Below, piece by piece: positions 12,000 through 23,110 of a DNA stretch of 64,000 nucleotides. Under the pieces are notes generated by a model. That model did no database searches and was not told the DNA's origin. It was given only the letters and a program-made list of their open reading frames with translations. This DNA comes from Daldinia sp. FL1419. Lineage: Eukaryota > Ascomycota > Sordariomycetes > Xylariales > Hypoxylaceae. Numbering within the stretch: the stretch's first letter is position 1; every line of letters starts with the position of its first letter. The stretch is from NCBI GenBank assembly GCA_025201765.1, contig MU623420.1:62001-126000 (forward strand), read 5' to 3'. The translations under genes and the position numbers were made by a program.

Positions 12000-13211
12000 G
12001 TTAAACATAGTGATCCGCAATTGATTCAATACCTAACCCATATAAAGGATATTAATATACTTATAAATGGTCTTATGTTGTTGCCTGTTAAAAAGGATAT
12101 TAAAATTTTATTAATTAAATATAAGTTTTTATTTTTCTTTATAGAACTTATCTAAAAAAAGATATAATTCTATGAAGAATTATCCAAGAACTTATTATAT
12201 GAATATTAAAGGGAAGATTAGGGTAATGGTTATAAATTAAATAGTATAAATTTATTAGAAATTAAAGAAAAATATAATTAAAAATTATATAAATATTTTT
12301 TTATTTTTTAAAATTTGGGAATTATAATATAAATAATTAAAAAATATATATTGGGTATTAATATATTTTTTAAAGGGTATAAACTTTTTTATGAATATTT
12401 CTTTGGAATATTTAGATATATAAAATATAAAATATTATTTAAATAATTTTATATAAATAAAATATTATATTTTTTATATTTAAAAATTATTTAATTAATT
12501 AATAAGGTTTATATTAATAAATTTATCTGAGATTATCCCATAAAAATATTATGAAATTAAATAAAGAAACAAAATTATATTACCTTTTAATAATAGTTTA
12601 AAAATTAATTTAATATAAATGTTTTTAAAGTTATATGGGGTAGTATAATATATAAGGTTATGAATGTTGATGTAATACTTAGTGATAAGGAGGGGTTAGC
12701 CTTTATTTATTTAAAGTTATTTTATGTTAAAATATTATTACCCCTTATTTTAATGGTGATATTGGAAATGTGTATAAATTTAAATTTATGTTGGGTTTTA
12801 ATTGATGTTTATACCAAAGGTCTTTAAGTTATTAATAATAGTAATTATAAGGTTGTAAAAGAGATATTTAATTTTTTAATTTATTTTAACATATTTAAAT
12901 ATATTAAATTGGATAAATTTATTTAAGTATCTTTTATATTAATGTTTAAATTATTAAAATAAATCTTTATTAGAGGAATAAAGTATTTTTAATTAATATA
13001 GGAATGTGTTTGGAACATGGAGGATGATAAGGATAATACCAATCTTATTATATTAAAAAAAGTAAGATTATTAGGTAATGTTGGGAATAATATTAGATTT
13101 TTTATTGGAGTAAAATATAATTTTTCTAATTTGATCCAAGTTTTGATTATTTTTATTCTAAATTTTTATTGTATTAGATTAAGCCAAAATATAATTTTAA
13201 CTAATTATTAA
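12000..13211 (+). pseudogene. RIP-mutated long plus-strand coding frame, weakly integrase-like
   Basis: Two stretches (about 12000-12310 and 12610-13211) read as continuous protein on the plus strand apart from stops that are all TAA or TAG. This is the pattern of CAA/CAG codons changed by C-to-T on the plus strand, which is nearly devoid of C here. The second stretch includes 'WVLIDVYTKGL', then 'FNIFKYIKLDKF', then 'FIRGIKYF'. This order loosely resembles the core of retroviral-type integrases (ID..T.. / ..L.D.. / ..I.[HY]F), but the similarity is too weak for a call. The stretch diverges from the minus-strand frames to its left. Confidence 0.4.
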
Positions 13212-13436
13212 TTTTGGAATTTTTTCGGTTTAATATAAGTTAATTTGATTTAAATACTAATTAATTTTCTAATTTAAAGTTTTTTTAGTTTAATGTAAAT
13301 TAATTAAATATAAATTAATTTAATTTAAACTAACTTAATTTAAATTAAATTAATTTTATTAAATATTATAATTAATTTTAATATTGATTTTATTAATTAC
13401 ATTTATATAATTATTACAATAAATTTTAATTTAAAA

Positions 13437-13712
13437 ATGAATAATTTTAATTTTAATTGTAGTGATATTATATATAATATTATTAATAATTTAATAGGTA
13501 AATTATATAATAATTATATTAAGATAGGTTTTAATAATAATTTAAGTAATATTTATGATGTATTTTCACAGGAAGAAGAAATTAAAAATATAATAATAAA
13601 AAATATAAAAAAAATTCAAGATGAAGATACCCTTTTAGATGTTAATGAAGAAAATGTAGAAAAAAGTAGGAAAAATTTTAATAATTTTATAAATAATAAA
13701 ATTCCAATATAA
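13437..13712 (+). pseudogene. 91-codon Asn/Ile-rich frame, possible exon remnant
   Basis: This open frame starts with ATG and ends 'NNFINNKIPI'. It contains an acidic stretch 'QDEDTLLDVNEENVEKSRK' that looks like real coding sequence, whereas the Asn/Ile-rich parts look like products of mutation. It follows the longer plus-strand frame ending at 13211 and may be another part of the same decayed gene. No family is recognised. Confidence 0.35.
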
Positions 13713-13732
13713 ACTAAATTTTGAAGGGGTTA

Positions 13733-13786
13733 TAGATTATATGGGGGTTACAGATCATATAGGGGTTATAAATTACGTAGGGAGGT
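13733..13786. repeat. Short ~18-bp GGGGTTATA tandem repeat
   Basis: Three units of about 18 bp (GGGGTTAYARATYAYRTA) follow one another right after the 13437-13712 frame. Confidence 0.7.
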
Positions 13787-13807
13787 AATAAAAAATTTTA
13801 TATATTA

Positions 13808-14095
13808 AAATAACTGATTTAAAAAAGTAGAAGAAAAAGAAAAAAAATCTTCTACCCTTAAATCTATTCATATAATACATTAATGAAATAATTAAGTGGT
13901 TAAAAAAATAAAAAAAAAAAAAGAATTTGTTATCTTTAAACCCATTCATATAACACACTAATAAAATAATTAAACAATTAAAAAAATAAAAGAAAAAAAA
14001 TTTTCTACCTTTAAACCTATTCATACAACATATTAACAAAATAATTGAGTAGTTAAAAAAATAAAAGAATAAAAATCTTTTTCTATATTTAAATT
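13808..14095. repeat. ~74-bp tandem repeats, about four units
   Basis: Units share 'ttaaaaaaataaaag', an A-run, 'tctaccttTAAACC' and 'tattcatayaacayattaa'. A Phe-rich minus-strand open frame (13773-14039) is just the translation of three units and is not a gene. Confidence 0.8.
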
Positions 14096-14099
14096 AAAT

Positions 14100-15130
14100 A
14101 TTATAAATTAAGAAAAAGATAAAGGTAAAATATAAACAATTTATTTTTATAATAATAAAATATTAAAAAAATAGTTAAATGATTAAGTTAGTAAGGAAAA
14201 AAAACATTATTACAATAATTTTAATTTTGTAGATATTAATTTTAAATATAATGAAGAAAAGAATATAGATTAGTTTTTTTTAAAAAAAAGCCTAAATTTT
14301 ATAATATATTATATAAATTAAATAAATTAATATTGTATAGGGTATCATTAAAATAAAATCTTTACTTCATAAATATTAATAGTTATATTAATATTTAATA
14401 TTTGTTTGTATATAATATATCCATATTTTAAAGATATTATTAAAATAAGATTTTATAATTATATAGATGATTTCTATTTATTTTTCAATTTATTAAATGT
14501 ATTATAATCCTTTTGTTAATAAAAGTTTCCATAATAAAGGATATTAAAATAGTTTATTTCCATCTTTTACTTAATGCCTTTTTAAATTAATATTTATTAT
14601 ATTATAATATAATATTTATAATATTATTTTTAGATGTTTTTTTTATATTGCCTTTAAATATTATAAAATAGGTATTATAATTATTATTAAGTATTTTTAT
14701 TTTTTAAATTATATGTATTATTTGGTTTTATAATAAATATTAAAATAAAATAATATATAATATCTATATTTATTTATATATATGTTATAATTAGATTTCT
14801 AATATTATTTTGTATTTTTTAATAAAAGATGTTGGAATTAGGAAATAAAAATAATAATTAATAAATAAATATTTAATTTATATTATGCTTTAGTATTAAT
14901 AATTTTTTTTATAAAATTTCATTTCTATTATAAATTAATAAAAGTGTTAGTTAAAGATTAAATGTTATTATAATAATTGGAGATTGTCTGGCTATTAATT
15001 AACATTTTTATCTTATCTTATTAAAATTAGAAATATTAATATATTTTTTATTTTAGGTTATAATTTATAATTACCATTTATTTATTGCTAGTATATTTGT
15101 GCGAAATTGATGGAAAATTATAATAATTCA
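14100..15130. other. AT-rich, C-depleted + strand, no gene
   Basis: G is present but C almost absent on the plus strand. No coherent frame is visible. The LTR element begins at its right edge. Confidence 0.6.
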
Positions 15131-15134
15131 CTAT

Positions 15135-15529
15135 TGAACAGGAGCTCTAATAGCTCCTGCAGGATATGCCCTATATTTCAACTAACCCATAGTAAGCCAG
15201 AGGCTATATAAGTTTGAGGATACAAAGTGACTATATCCTAAGGAATATAATAGGATAATCAGGTAAAATAACTGCTATAAATGACTGCTTACCAATGATA
15301 GCACACTATAAAAAAGTATCTTCAAAAAAGAAACTAAAAACTATATATTTTTATATAAAGGTTTTATAAAGGCGATCTCTAAAAAATTATATATGATTTT
15401 AACTAATTAAGTAAGAAAATAATTTTTGAAGATTTATTTATATCCAAAAGAGCTGTAAATTTTGGAAGGGGGGGGTTAATAGGGATTTTTAGGGTAGTTC
15501 CTATTACATAATCATATTATTTCGGTTTA
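15135..15529 (-). repeat. LTR, left copy (3' LTR of the element)
   Basis: The copy is 395 bp. The terminal GTTCA has become GTTTA, a transition of RIP type. It contains the word 'gaacaggagctctaatagct' shared by all three copies. Confidence 0.9.
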
Positions 15530-15930
15530 GAGCTCCCCAAAATTAACAATATTAAGCCTTCAACAAATTAATCTTAATAAAAAGAATTGGAAATATTATA
15601 ACTAATTATAACCAAACTATAATCAAACTAATCAAACACCATATAAACCAAAACAAAAAAAAAAAAGAAAATCTAAGCTTTTTAAATCTCTTAATCGCCA
15701 TCTTACTTCGAACATTTCGCAACTCTATTTAATGCTCTCTAATCTCATTCATACGCTTATCTAACTAATTAATCTTCATCTTCAAACTATATATGATCAA
15801 AAATTTATTCAAATATTTCCTATCTTAATTAATCTAACAATATGTTCAACTATAATCTAATAACTAATTTTGCTAATATTTCCCCAAACCATATATATAA
15901 ATTAGGTCCTTATCTTTCAAAATAAACAAC

Positions 15931-16515
15931 TCACCACAATTCATGTATCATACAGTTATTCAATTGTAGGTTTCTTGAAATATCATTCTCGCTTGGAGTT
16001 GGTTTTAACATACATTTATTGCTTCTCTTCATACTATATATTCTAATTGGCTTACTCTTAAACAGATGAATAGCTTTATCAACTTCTGGCATCATCTCTT
16101 AGGGCACTTGCTTTAACAATGGATCTTTACTCTTAATCATCTAAAAAATCTTAATAACGATTGGTACTGGTGCTACTCTTAATACAAGATCGCTAATCAC
16201 TCATATCACTACTAATTCAACTAATAACTTTATATAATTATTAAACTTTTCGTAATAATCATTGTTATTTTTGGTTGTAGCAACTAACTCTCTTAACTTA
16301 CATTTAATCATATATAACGTATAAATATACTAAAATCCACAAATCCAACTATCTCTCTAAATAACTAAAGATATTATGTGTAACTCCCTAAGAATAGGCT
16401 TTCCTAACTTCTAAAATACTATCACCATCTACTCTTTAATATAATTAATTTATTGTTCTAAACCCTAACAAATTAAATCAAAAACCTATAAATGATGTTT
16501 TTTCAAAGTATAAAC
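15931..16515 (-). pseudogene. Decayed frame in the 3' part of the LTR element, family unknown
   Basis: On the minus strand a frame of roughly 190 codons reads through to a TGA at 15931-15933. About ten internal stops match mutated Gln or Trp codons. Coherent parts include 'VISDLVLRVAPVPIVIKIF' and 'EVDKAIHLFKSKPIRIYSMK'. I see no integrase zinc finger, chromodomain or RNase H motif. The position just upstream of the 3' LTR would normally hold the end of pol. Confidence 0.4.
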
Positions 16516-17549
16516 TGCAAAAAAAAAATAATTTTAATTATGTGTTTTTGTTGCTTATATACGTTTCGGATTAAATAAATTAGTATGCATTAATAAGAAT
16601 AATAATTGAGTTTTTTATTATATAGCCTTAAACATCAATAAGTTAAAACCTCCTTTAAAATTGTGCCCTAGAGTTTATATTGATTTTTTTTTGTAGAAGA
16701 TTTCTTAATTAAGTATATCGTGTGTAGCTAACTCCCAAAAAACCATGATATGAGAATCACTAAACTATTACTTCTTGATATACAATTGCAGGGTTTATAT
16801 TAGCATCAATAATAAGTTGTTTTGCTAGTGGTTCGTATTAATCCTTGGTGGTACTGTAGCGTTCTCAACTAACCAATTAAATACTAGCGTAAAGCCTTTA
16901 ATCGGGTAAACAATATCTATCAACATCTATAACAATCTGATTATTTCGCTGTAAATACCTAAAACTAATAAACTAACCATATTTACTAACTTTACTAACT
17001 TAACAATAACTTAACGCTGCGGGGTACTATTGAACTAACAATAACTTATAGTGACAATACTAATACCAAATGTGTGTTGTAAAAATCGCCTTAATCTAAT
17101 CAAATAAAATATAACCTCAAATAAATAAAAATTGTGCTGTAAAAAAAAAAAAGTAAAAAAATATTAGCGGTAAAAAAATAACAATTAATACTATTTTATA
17201 CTTTAAGTTCATAATTGTTGTTACTCAAATCAGCAAATACTTATTAACTACAACTACAACTTTCATATAGTATGTATGTTTTAAATTTGTACGTAAACAC
17301 TAAACAGCGTTTTTCAACAATTTAATCATACTAATTATAAATAATATCTCTCGTCTCAATACACCATAATTTAATACCATAATTTTCGTCCTTCCTCTCT
17401 CTCTCTTTCTCCCTGTGGCTTATTCTTCAATCTTTTAACTTATTCATTCCAAAACACTTCATCACATTTGATTAGGTATCAATCAATAAGCTCAAATATT
17501 AAGTTAGTTTAAGATGTTTTTTTAGTTTAAACTGATAAATATAAGCTTT

Positions 17550-18372
17550 TTAAGTAACAGCTCCATATCATCAGTAATATCGTCCACAATTAGTATTTTA
17601 GATAACTATAATAACAATGATTCAAACAATCAATCTACCTCTATTGCTATTCCAACATTTGGTTATGCTCTTGCAGTACAATTCGATTAAGCTGATAATA
17701 TAAACGAACTAAAGAAATACTAAAAATCAATCACTTATATTAATCCTCTCCTCAATTTCCACCATTTTATAAGTCTTTTCAAAATATTCTAAATAAATCC
17801 TAATTAATCAGAACATTTAAATACTTAATATAATAAAATTTAAAATCCTTAACAATATTAACACTAATTACTATATTTATTAAAAAATTACTAATATTAA
17901 TTTTTAAAAAAATAGTCTTTGTTGTTCTTATTATTTCAATATAACACTATCACAATCGTCTAAACAACCTATTATACATATTGATATCCGTGGAGGCAAT
18001 CCTATTGGTGAATACATAGCCAAAATTCTAACCAATTCTTGTTGCATAAGAGGTTTAGTAGTTTAGACATTTAACTATCCGAATAAGGTTCTTTATAAGC
18101 TTTATGAAGAACACTTCCAATCGTTTAATTCTAAAACCTATATTAATATATGGCCGTTCTTTAAATATTACACTTTTCTTGGCGAAAACAATTGCAACAA
18201 CTATTTATATATTATAATTAAATGCAATCTTCAAACTCCAAAACTTAAATTCCTTTACGTTCAAATTAATCATTTCCTTCCCCTTCGCAAGAATATAATT
18301 AAAAAAAACTCTCCAATTATAAACAAATATAATAATCAAAAACTAACAAAAAGAATACTTTCATTTTAGACG
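17550..18372 (+). pseudogene. Possible opposite-strand gene remnant inside the LTR element
   Basis: A plus-strand frame at about 17,940-18,370 reads 'IIHIDIRGGNPIGEYIAKIL' and continues about 110 residues with one TAG. An earlier plus-strand stretch near 17,565-17,690 reads as Ser/Asn-rich coding sequence. A promoter-like CT-rich tract with 'ctctctctctttctccctg' lies at about 17,397-17,415. Together they suggest a plus-strand gene opposite to the element's own direction. The minus strand over the same bases also gives a partly open frame, so the call is uncertain and the family unknown. Confidence 0.3.
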
Positions 18373-18687
18373 TAAAAAAAAAAAAATAATAACATCAAAA
18401 TATTACTATATAATTAATGTAACAACCTGATTATCAATATATATAAAATTTAAAAAATAAATAAAAATAAAAAACCCAAAATAATAAATAAAAAAAAAAA
18501 AAATTTTTAACCCAATATTTTATTCTTAACCAGGGTTGTGATTATAATTGTAGATTCCGATAAACTCTCTTTTCGTCTAATTATGTTTTTAATAATAATT
18601 CCTAATATATAATTTATTTTTAACCTATTTTTTAATAATTTTATAGAATTAGACAAACGAATAATTATTGATTATTTTAATTAGTAC

Positions 18688-20040
18688 TTATTTTTTACAC
18701 AATATTTTTTCTATGATCTTTAGGTTAATTCTTTTAAAAACATTATATATATAATTATTAGGGTAGACAACTTCCTTTGCTTCCTCAGCTTCTTTAAAAA
18801 TTATAACGTAATTTCTGATCAGATTAGTAACCTTAATAGTATTAGATAAAATAGAATTTTTACCAAGATTTCCAAGTTTTTTTCGAATAGATTTAAATTT
18901 CTCAGAATCACATGGCGCAAATTTATATTTCAACTAATTACAAGCTTAATTCCAAGTAGCAACTTTGTAAATAACGATTTTAATCTATTTTTTAATATTC
19001 TTATTAATTGTTTAATACAGTATGTTAACAATTATGTTATCCTCAATTGTTTTATAGTATTGAAAAATGTGTTATACATCTTTGAGCCATTATATAACAT
19101 TGGATCTATTGAATAAATAATAAGGGTAACAATTAGGTTTAAATAAAATTAATTAATATATAATTATTATTTAAGCACCTTTACCTTGATTAGGTATATT
19201 TGCAAATATAGTAGGTATAATTGTTATTAAGTTTTGAATAATAGGTGTAGGTTCTTTTGGTATATATTTTGTAACAATTGTAGTGATTATATCTTATTAC
19301 TTTTATTGTACAACAATAGGCATAATGCTGATTAGTTGGGTAGATGGTATATTTTGGTTTGTATTAAATGATTTGATAATAGGAGGGTTTTGTTGTATAA
19401 TTGTTATATAAGGTATTGATAAAGGTGCTATAAATATTAAAGGTATTTCAAAAAACAATAACATATTGAATTTAGGTTAATTAAATGAAATATCCTAAAT
19501 CTACTTAACTGGTTGCTGTTCTAAAGGTATAAAGGGTACGATATAAGGGGGTATATAAGGAGGTACTGATATTTTTTCTTAATCATCTTTAATCTATGTT
19601 TAAGGGGTAACTAGGGGTTTGTGGCATCTTGTGGAGTAATAATTTTTAACCGCGTTTAACTTACTTTTTAAGTAGATTGTAGCAATTTTGGCTTTTAATT
19701 GTATGGCTTTGGTTTTTGATTGTATAGTTTTAGCTTTTAATTGTAAGGTTTTGGCTCCATTCTATATCGCTCCAAAAGATTTTAAAAAGGTTGTAAATAT
19801 TGAAAAGATGATAGTTTCAAGTACGTTCTATCCTCTCCATGTAGATAAGTTAATTAGGTTAATAAAAACTAACTCCAAAATTATTGTTGTTTGATTATTA
19901 GTTTCACGATAGTTGTTGTGGGTTAGTATAGTAATTCTAATATTTTTAACGCTTGTGTTTAATTGTTTGATCAGCCTTGTTTTTGTGGATATATACTCCA
20001 AAAATAACTTAAACTCCATGGCTATTCTCTTTTCGTAAGT
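18688..20040 (-). pseudogene. Gag-like polyprotein remnant of the LTR element
   Basis: On the minus strand, coding-like sequence follows the presumed 5' LTR. It has an N-terminal helical region with a Lys/Gln/Ala heptad-like repeat ('LQLKAKTIQSKTKAIQLKAK', about 19,680-19,760), then a Pro/Gln/Ile-rich linker, then a capsid-like region (19,140-18,688). The capsid-like region includes 'WLKDV', 'HIFQYYKTIEDN', 'YKVATWN', 'LKYKFAPCDSEKF' and 'TNLIRNYVIIFKEAEEAKE'. This order (WL..f..yF..., A..W......L...F, i..kL..L......, ..Y...F..) fits the Retrotrans_gag fold family. Internal stops are TAA/TAG at expected Gln positions. It is not functional. Confidence 0.6.
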
Positions 20041-20540
20041 TTTATAAATCTCTATAACTTTAATTGTAGATTTTATAAATTTTTGTAGGTTTTTGTAGGT
20101 CTTTGTAGATCTTTATAACTCTTTAATATAGGTCCTTATATAAACTCTGTTCATATCATACTAAAAATTTATATCTATTCCATTTTTAATATCTTAAACT
20201 TCTGAATTATTGTAAAAGGTATTCCTAATATACATATCATCTAATCAGGCAATTCTTAGTTACTTTTCATATTAGGAATTTTCTAATGCCAGCTATATAA
20301 GGGTTTAAATATATCAACTTATCTCAAAATTTTAAGATCAAATTAACTTCCTTCACTCCTCATTCTCTCAAACTTTATCCTAAAATTATATTCATACTAA
20401 TTAAACAATATTAATCCTAATTAAAATAATATAAATAATATTAATAATATAATTTTCAATTTTCATAATTATCAATCCTAATAAATATCGATCCTCCTAA
20501 AACTAAGGTTACAATATTCAAGGTCTAAAATAATCGCCAC

Positions 20541-20935
20541 TAAACAGGAGCTCTAATAACTCCTACAAAATATACCCTATACTTCAACTAACCCATAACA
20601 AACCAAAAGCTATATGAATTTAAGGATATAAGGTAATTATATTTTAAAAAATATAATAAGATAATTAAATAAAATAATTATTATAAATGATTGTTTGCCA
20701 ATAGTAACGCACTATAAGAAGGTATCTTTAAAAAAGAAATTAAAAATTATATATTCTTATATGAAGGCTCTATGAAGGCAATCTTTGAAGAATTATATAT
20801 GACTTCAACTGATCAGGTAAGAAAACAACTCTTGAAGATCTATTTATATCTAAAAGAACTATAAACCTTGGAAGGGGGGGGCCAACAGGGACCTTCAGAG
20901 TAGCTCCTATTATATAATCACACTACCCCGGTTCA
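20541..20935 (-). repeat. LTR, right copy (5' LTR of the element)
   Basis: The copy is 395 bp. The terminal TGAAC has become TAAAC, a transition. Most differences from the solo LTR at 22251-22644 are G-to-A on the plus strand. Confidence 0.9.
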
Positions 20936-20939
20936 CTAT

Positions 20940-22214
20940 TTCCATTAGTTTAATTAATTTATAATTTTTGGCCCTAATATTCCAATAATGATTATGATGT
21001 TATTTATTTGCTTATTATTGGATTAATATTTTTTAATAATATTATAAAGTAAATAATTCTGTGGCCTATTATTAATATGCATAGCTGATTGGCTTTTATA
21101 ATCTGAGATATTATTGATTATTATAAAATGGAATGATATTTTCTAGCAATCCAATTCTAGATATTTGAAGGAATAACATCCAAATATTAATACAATTGGT
21201 TTATTAAAGTATATAATATAATAAAAAAAATTAATTAAAAAAAATATCAATTAAATATAAAAATTTAACCAATTTTATAGGTTATTATAAAAATTAATGA
21301 TAAACTATTATTCTAAACCCCTAAAATTAGGGGTATATTAAATTAAGATTTTATAATAATATTAAATACCCCAAATTTATTTGTTGTTAAAAATATTAGA
21401 TTAATAATATATTTAATTACTTTTCCAAACCATCATATAACCATAATTTAGGATATTAGGAACCAATCCTGACTTTTTATTAATTCTTTTAGTATGAATT
21501 ACAATATTCAATTTACTATAATAGGCATTTAACTTTAAGTATAATTTATAATGAATAAATTAATAAATAAAATTTTTAATAATAATCAAATACAAGCACG
21601 AAGGAGGATTATAAATATTATAGAATAAAATTTAAGTTAAATATATAACTTAATTATTATAGATTTTATTAGGGTATTCATAAAAAAAGGATTAAATGAT
21701 TAGATTATATTATATTACAAATTTAATTTAAAACAATTAATGATAAATTAATAATTTATATAACTCTGCTAGGAATTAAGTCATACATTTAATATTCCTA
21801 TAAAATATCCTACTATCCCCACCATCAATTTTAATAAATATTATTAACTATATTGGTAGATGGGTATCCCACCGCCATTAAAAAGCTTTGTTGGATAATT
21901 GGAATAAAACCCCGTAGTTTTATAATCTACATAAAACAATATAGCGCAAAATACCTCAAAAAATTTAAAAAACCGTCATACAAATCTTATAAAAATATTA
22001 TAATATTAACTAATTAATTTTATTAATCCATTGTTATTGTTTAGAAGTCAATTGGGGAATTTACAGGACTAACCAATATTTTTATTTATTCTATTATTTA
22101 TATAATCAAGAAGAATGGTTTAATATTATGAATAATTGATTTTATTATACTTTAATATATTATCCATAAAAATCTATTCTATTTTATAATGGTTAATTTT
22201 ATTTTATTTTACTA
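20940..22214. other. AT-rich stretch between the LTR element and the transposase remnant
   Basis: This is decayed sequence of the host element. A plus-strand frame at 21551-21750 starts with ATG and contains an Arg-rich 'NQIQARRRIINIIE' followed by mutated-looking stops. Its identity is unknown. Nothing else is readable. Confidence 0.5.
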
Positions 22215-23110
22215 AAATACCCCATTTTAACTAATAAGCTTTTATAATATTGAACCGGGGTAGTGTGATTAAGTAATAGGAGCTACCCTGAAGGACCCTG
22301 TTGACCCCCCCTTCTAAGCTTTACAGCTCTTTTGGATATAAATAGGTCTTCAGGAGTTGTTTTCTTGCCTGATCAGCTCAGGTTCTACATAGTTCTTCAG
22401 AGATCGCCTTCATAGAGCCTTCATACAAGAATATACAGTTTTCAGTCTCCTCCTTGAAGATACCCTCCTATAGTGCGCTACCATTGGCAAGCAGTCACCT
22501 ATATCTGTTCCTCCATCCGATCAGCCTATTCCCCTCCTCAGGATATAGACACCTTGTATCCTCTGGCTCATACAGCCTTTGGCTTGATATGGGTTAGTTG
22601 AAGTATAGGGCATATCCTGCAGGAGCTATTAGAGCTCCTGTTCAATATACTAGGTATACCCTTTATGTTCATCCCCAATAATTTTTTAGGAAAAGTATCC
22701 AAGGTTTCTTTTATAGCAATCTTAATTATTTTCAGGTTTATAATGTTGATAATTTAATATTTCTTTTTGAATATTTAATAAAAATACATGTTCAATTAAA
22801 ACCATACCTCTTTTATAGGATTTAAATCTAGATTTTGTAGAGGTAATGGTAAAATAATAATATTTAATATATTAAAATATTGGTTAATTAGAATATTTTT
22901 GTAAATTGTAAAATAATTTATTTAAATTATAAATCTGGGATATTTCTTAGTATATTCTTTGATAAGAGGTATAATATATTGGATAAATCCTTTAAATATA
23001 ATGTTTTTGTTATCTTAAGATTAAATAAAGAAAGGATTTAGTTTATTATTAATAAAAAAGTCTTATAATACCTAATTGAAATTATCCTTTATTAGTTCTT
23101 GCTATTTTGA
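22215..23110 (-). pseudogene. Tc1/mariner-family DDE transposase remnant
   Basis: Read on the minus strand, the frame contains 'GFIQYIIPLIKEYTKKYPRF', then a degraded 'NYFTIYKN' where the family has QDNA..H, then 'LPLPLQNLDLNPIKEVW' at 22802-22852. The last is the hallmark '(P)DLNPIE.vW' motif of Tc1/mariner transposases, carrying the third acidic catalytic position. It then runs into 'AIKETLDTFPKKLLGMNIKG'. The solo LTR interrupts the C-terminus; on its other side the sequence continues as expected for the family end. In-frame stops and a lost second Asp show the gene is dead. The N-terminal DNA-binding part should lie at 23.1-23.9 kb but is unreadable. Confidence 0.8.
22251..22644 (+). mobile_element. 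Solo LTR, plus orientation, nearly unmutated
   Basis: This is the same LTR family as 15135-20935 in the opposite direction, 394 bp with TGAAC..GTTCA ends. It is flanked by ATAT on both sides (4-bp target duplication). It holds a TATAAATA box at 22337-22344 that fixes the transcription direction. Its GC content and intact words contrast sharply with the AT-rich DNA around it. It therefore inserted after, or escaped, the mutation that hit its surroundings. It splits the transposase remnant. Confidence 0.9.

Larger units (their letters stand above)
15135..20935 (-). mobile_element. Nested LTR retrotransposon, 5.8 kb, minus orientation
   Basis: Two direct repeats of exactly 395 bp (15135-15529 and 20541-20935) start and end with TGAAC..GTTCA-type termini. 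They are flanked outside by CTAT (15131-15134 and 20936-20939), a 4-bp target duplication. Orientation is minus. The related solo LTR has a TATAAATA box reading from the TGAACCGG end. Next to the right LTR the minus strand reads G-TGGCGATT, a primer-binding-site-like TGG start. Next to the left LTR the minus strand shows TTTTGGGGAG, a possible polypurine tract. A Gag-like frame follows the presumed primer site. The LTR ends and body carry many G-to-A and C-to-T changes relative to the solo LTR. I could not recognise reverse transcriptase, RNase H or integrase in 15.5-18.6 kb. Confidence 0.85.

Noticed and set aside
13773..14039. Phe-rich minus-strand frame with three internal repeats
   Set aside because: It is only the translation of the ~74-bp tandem repeat.
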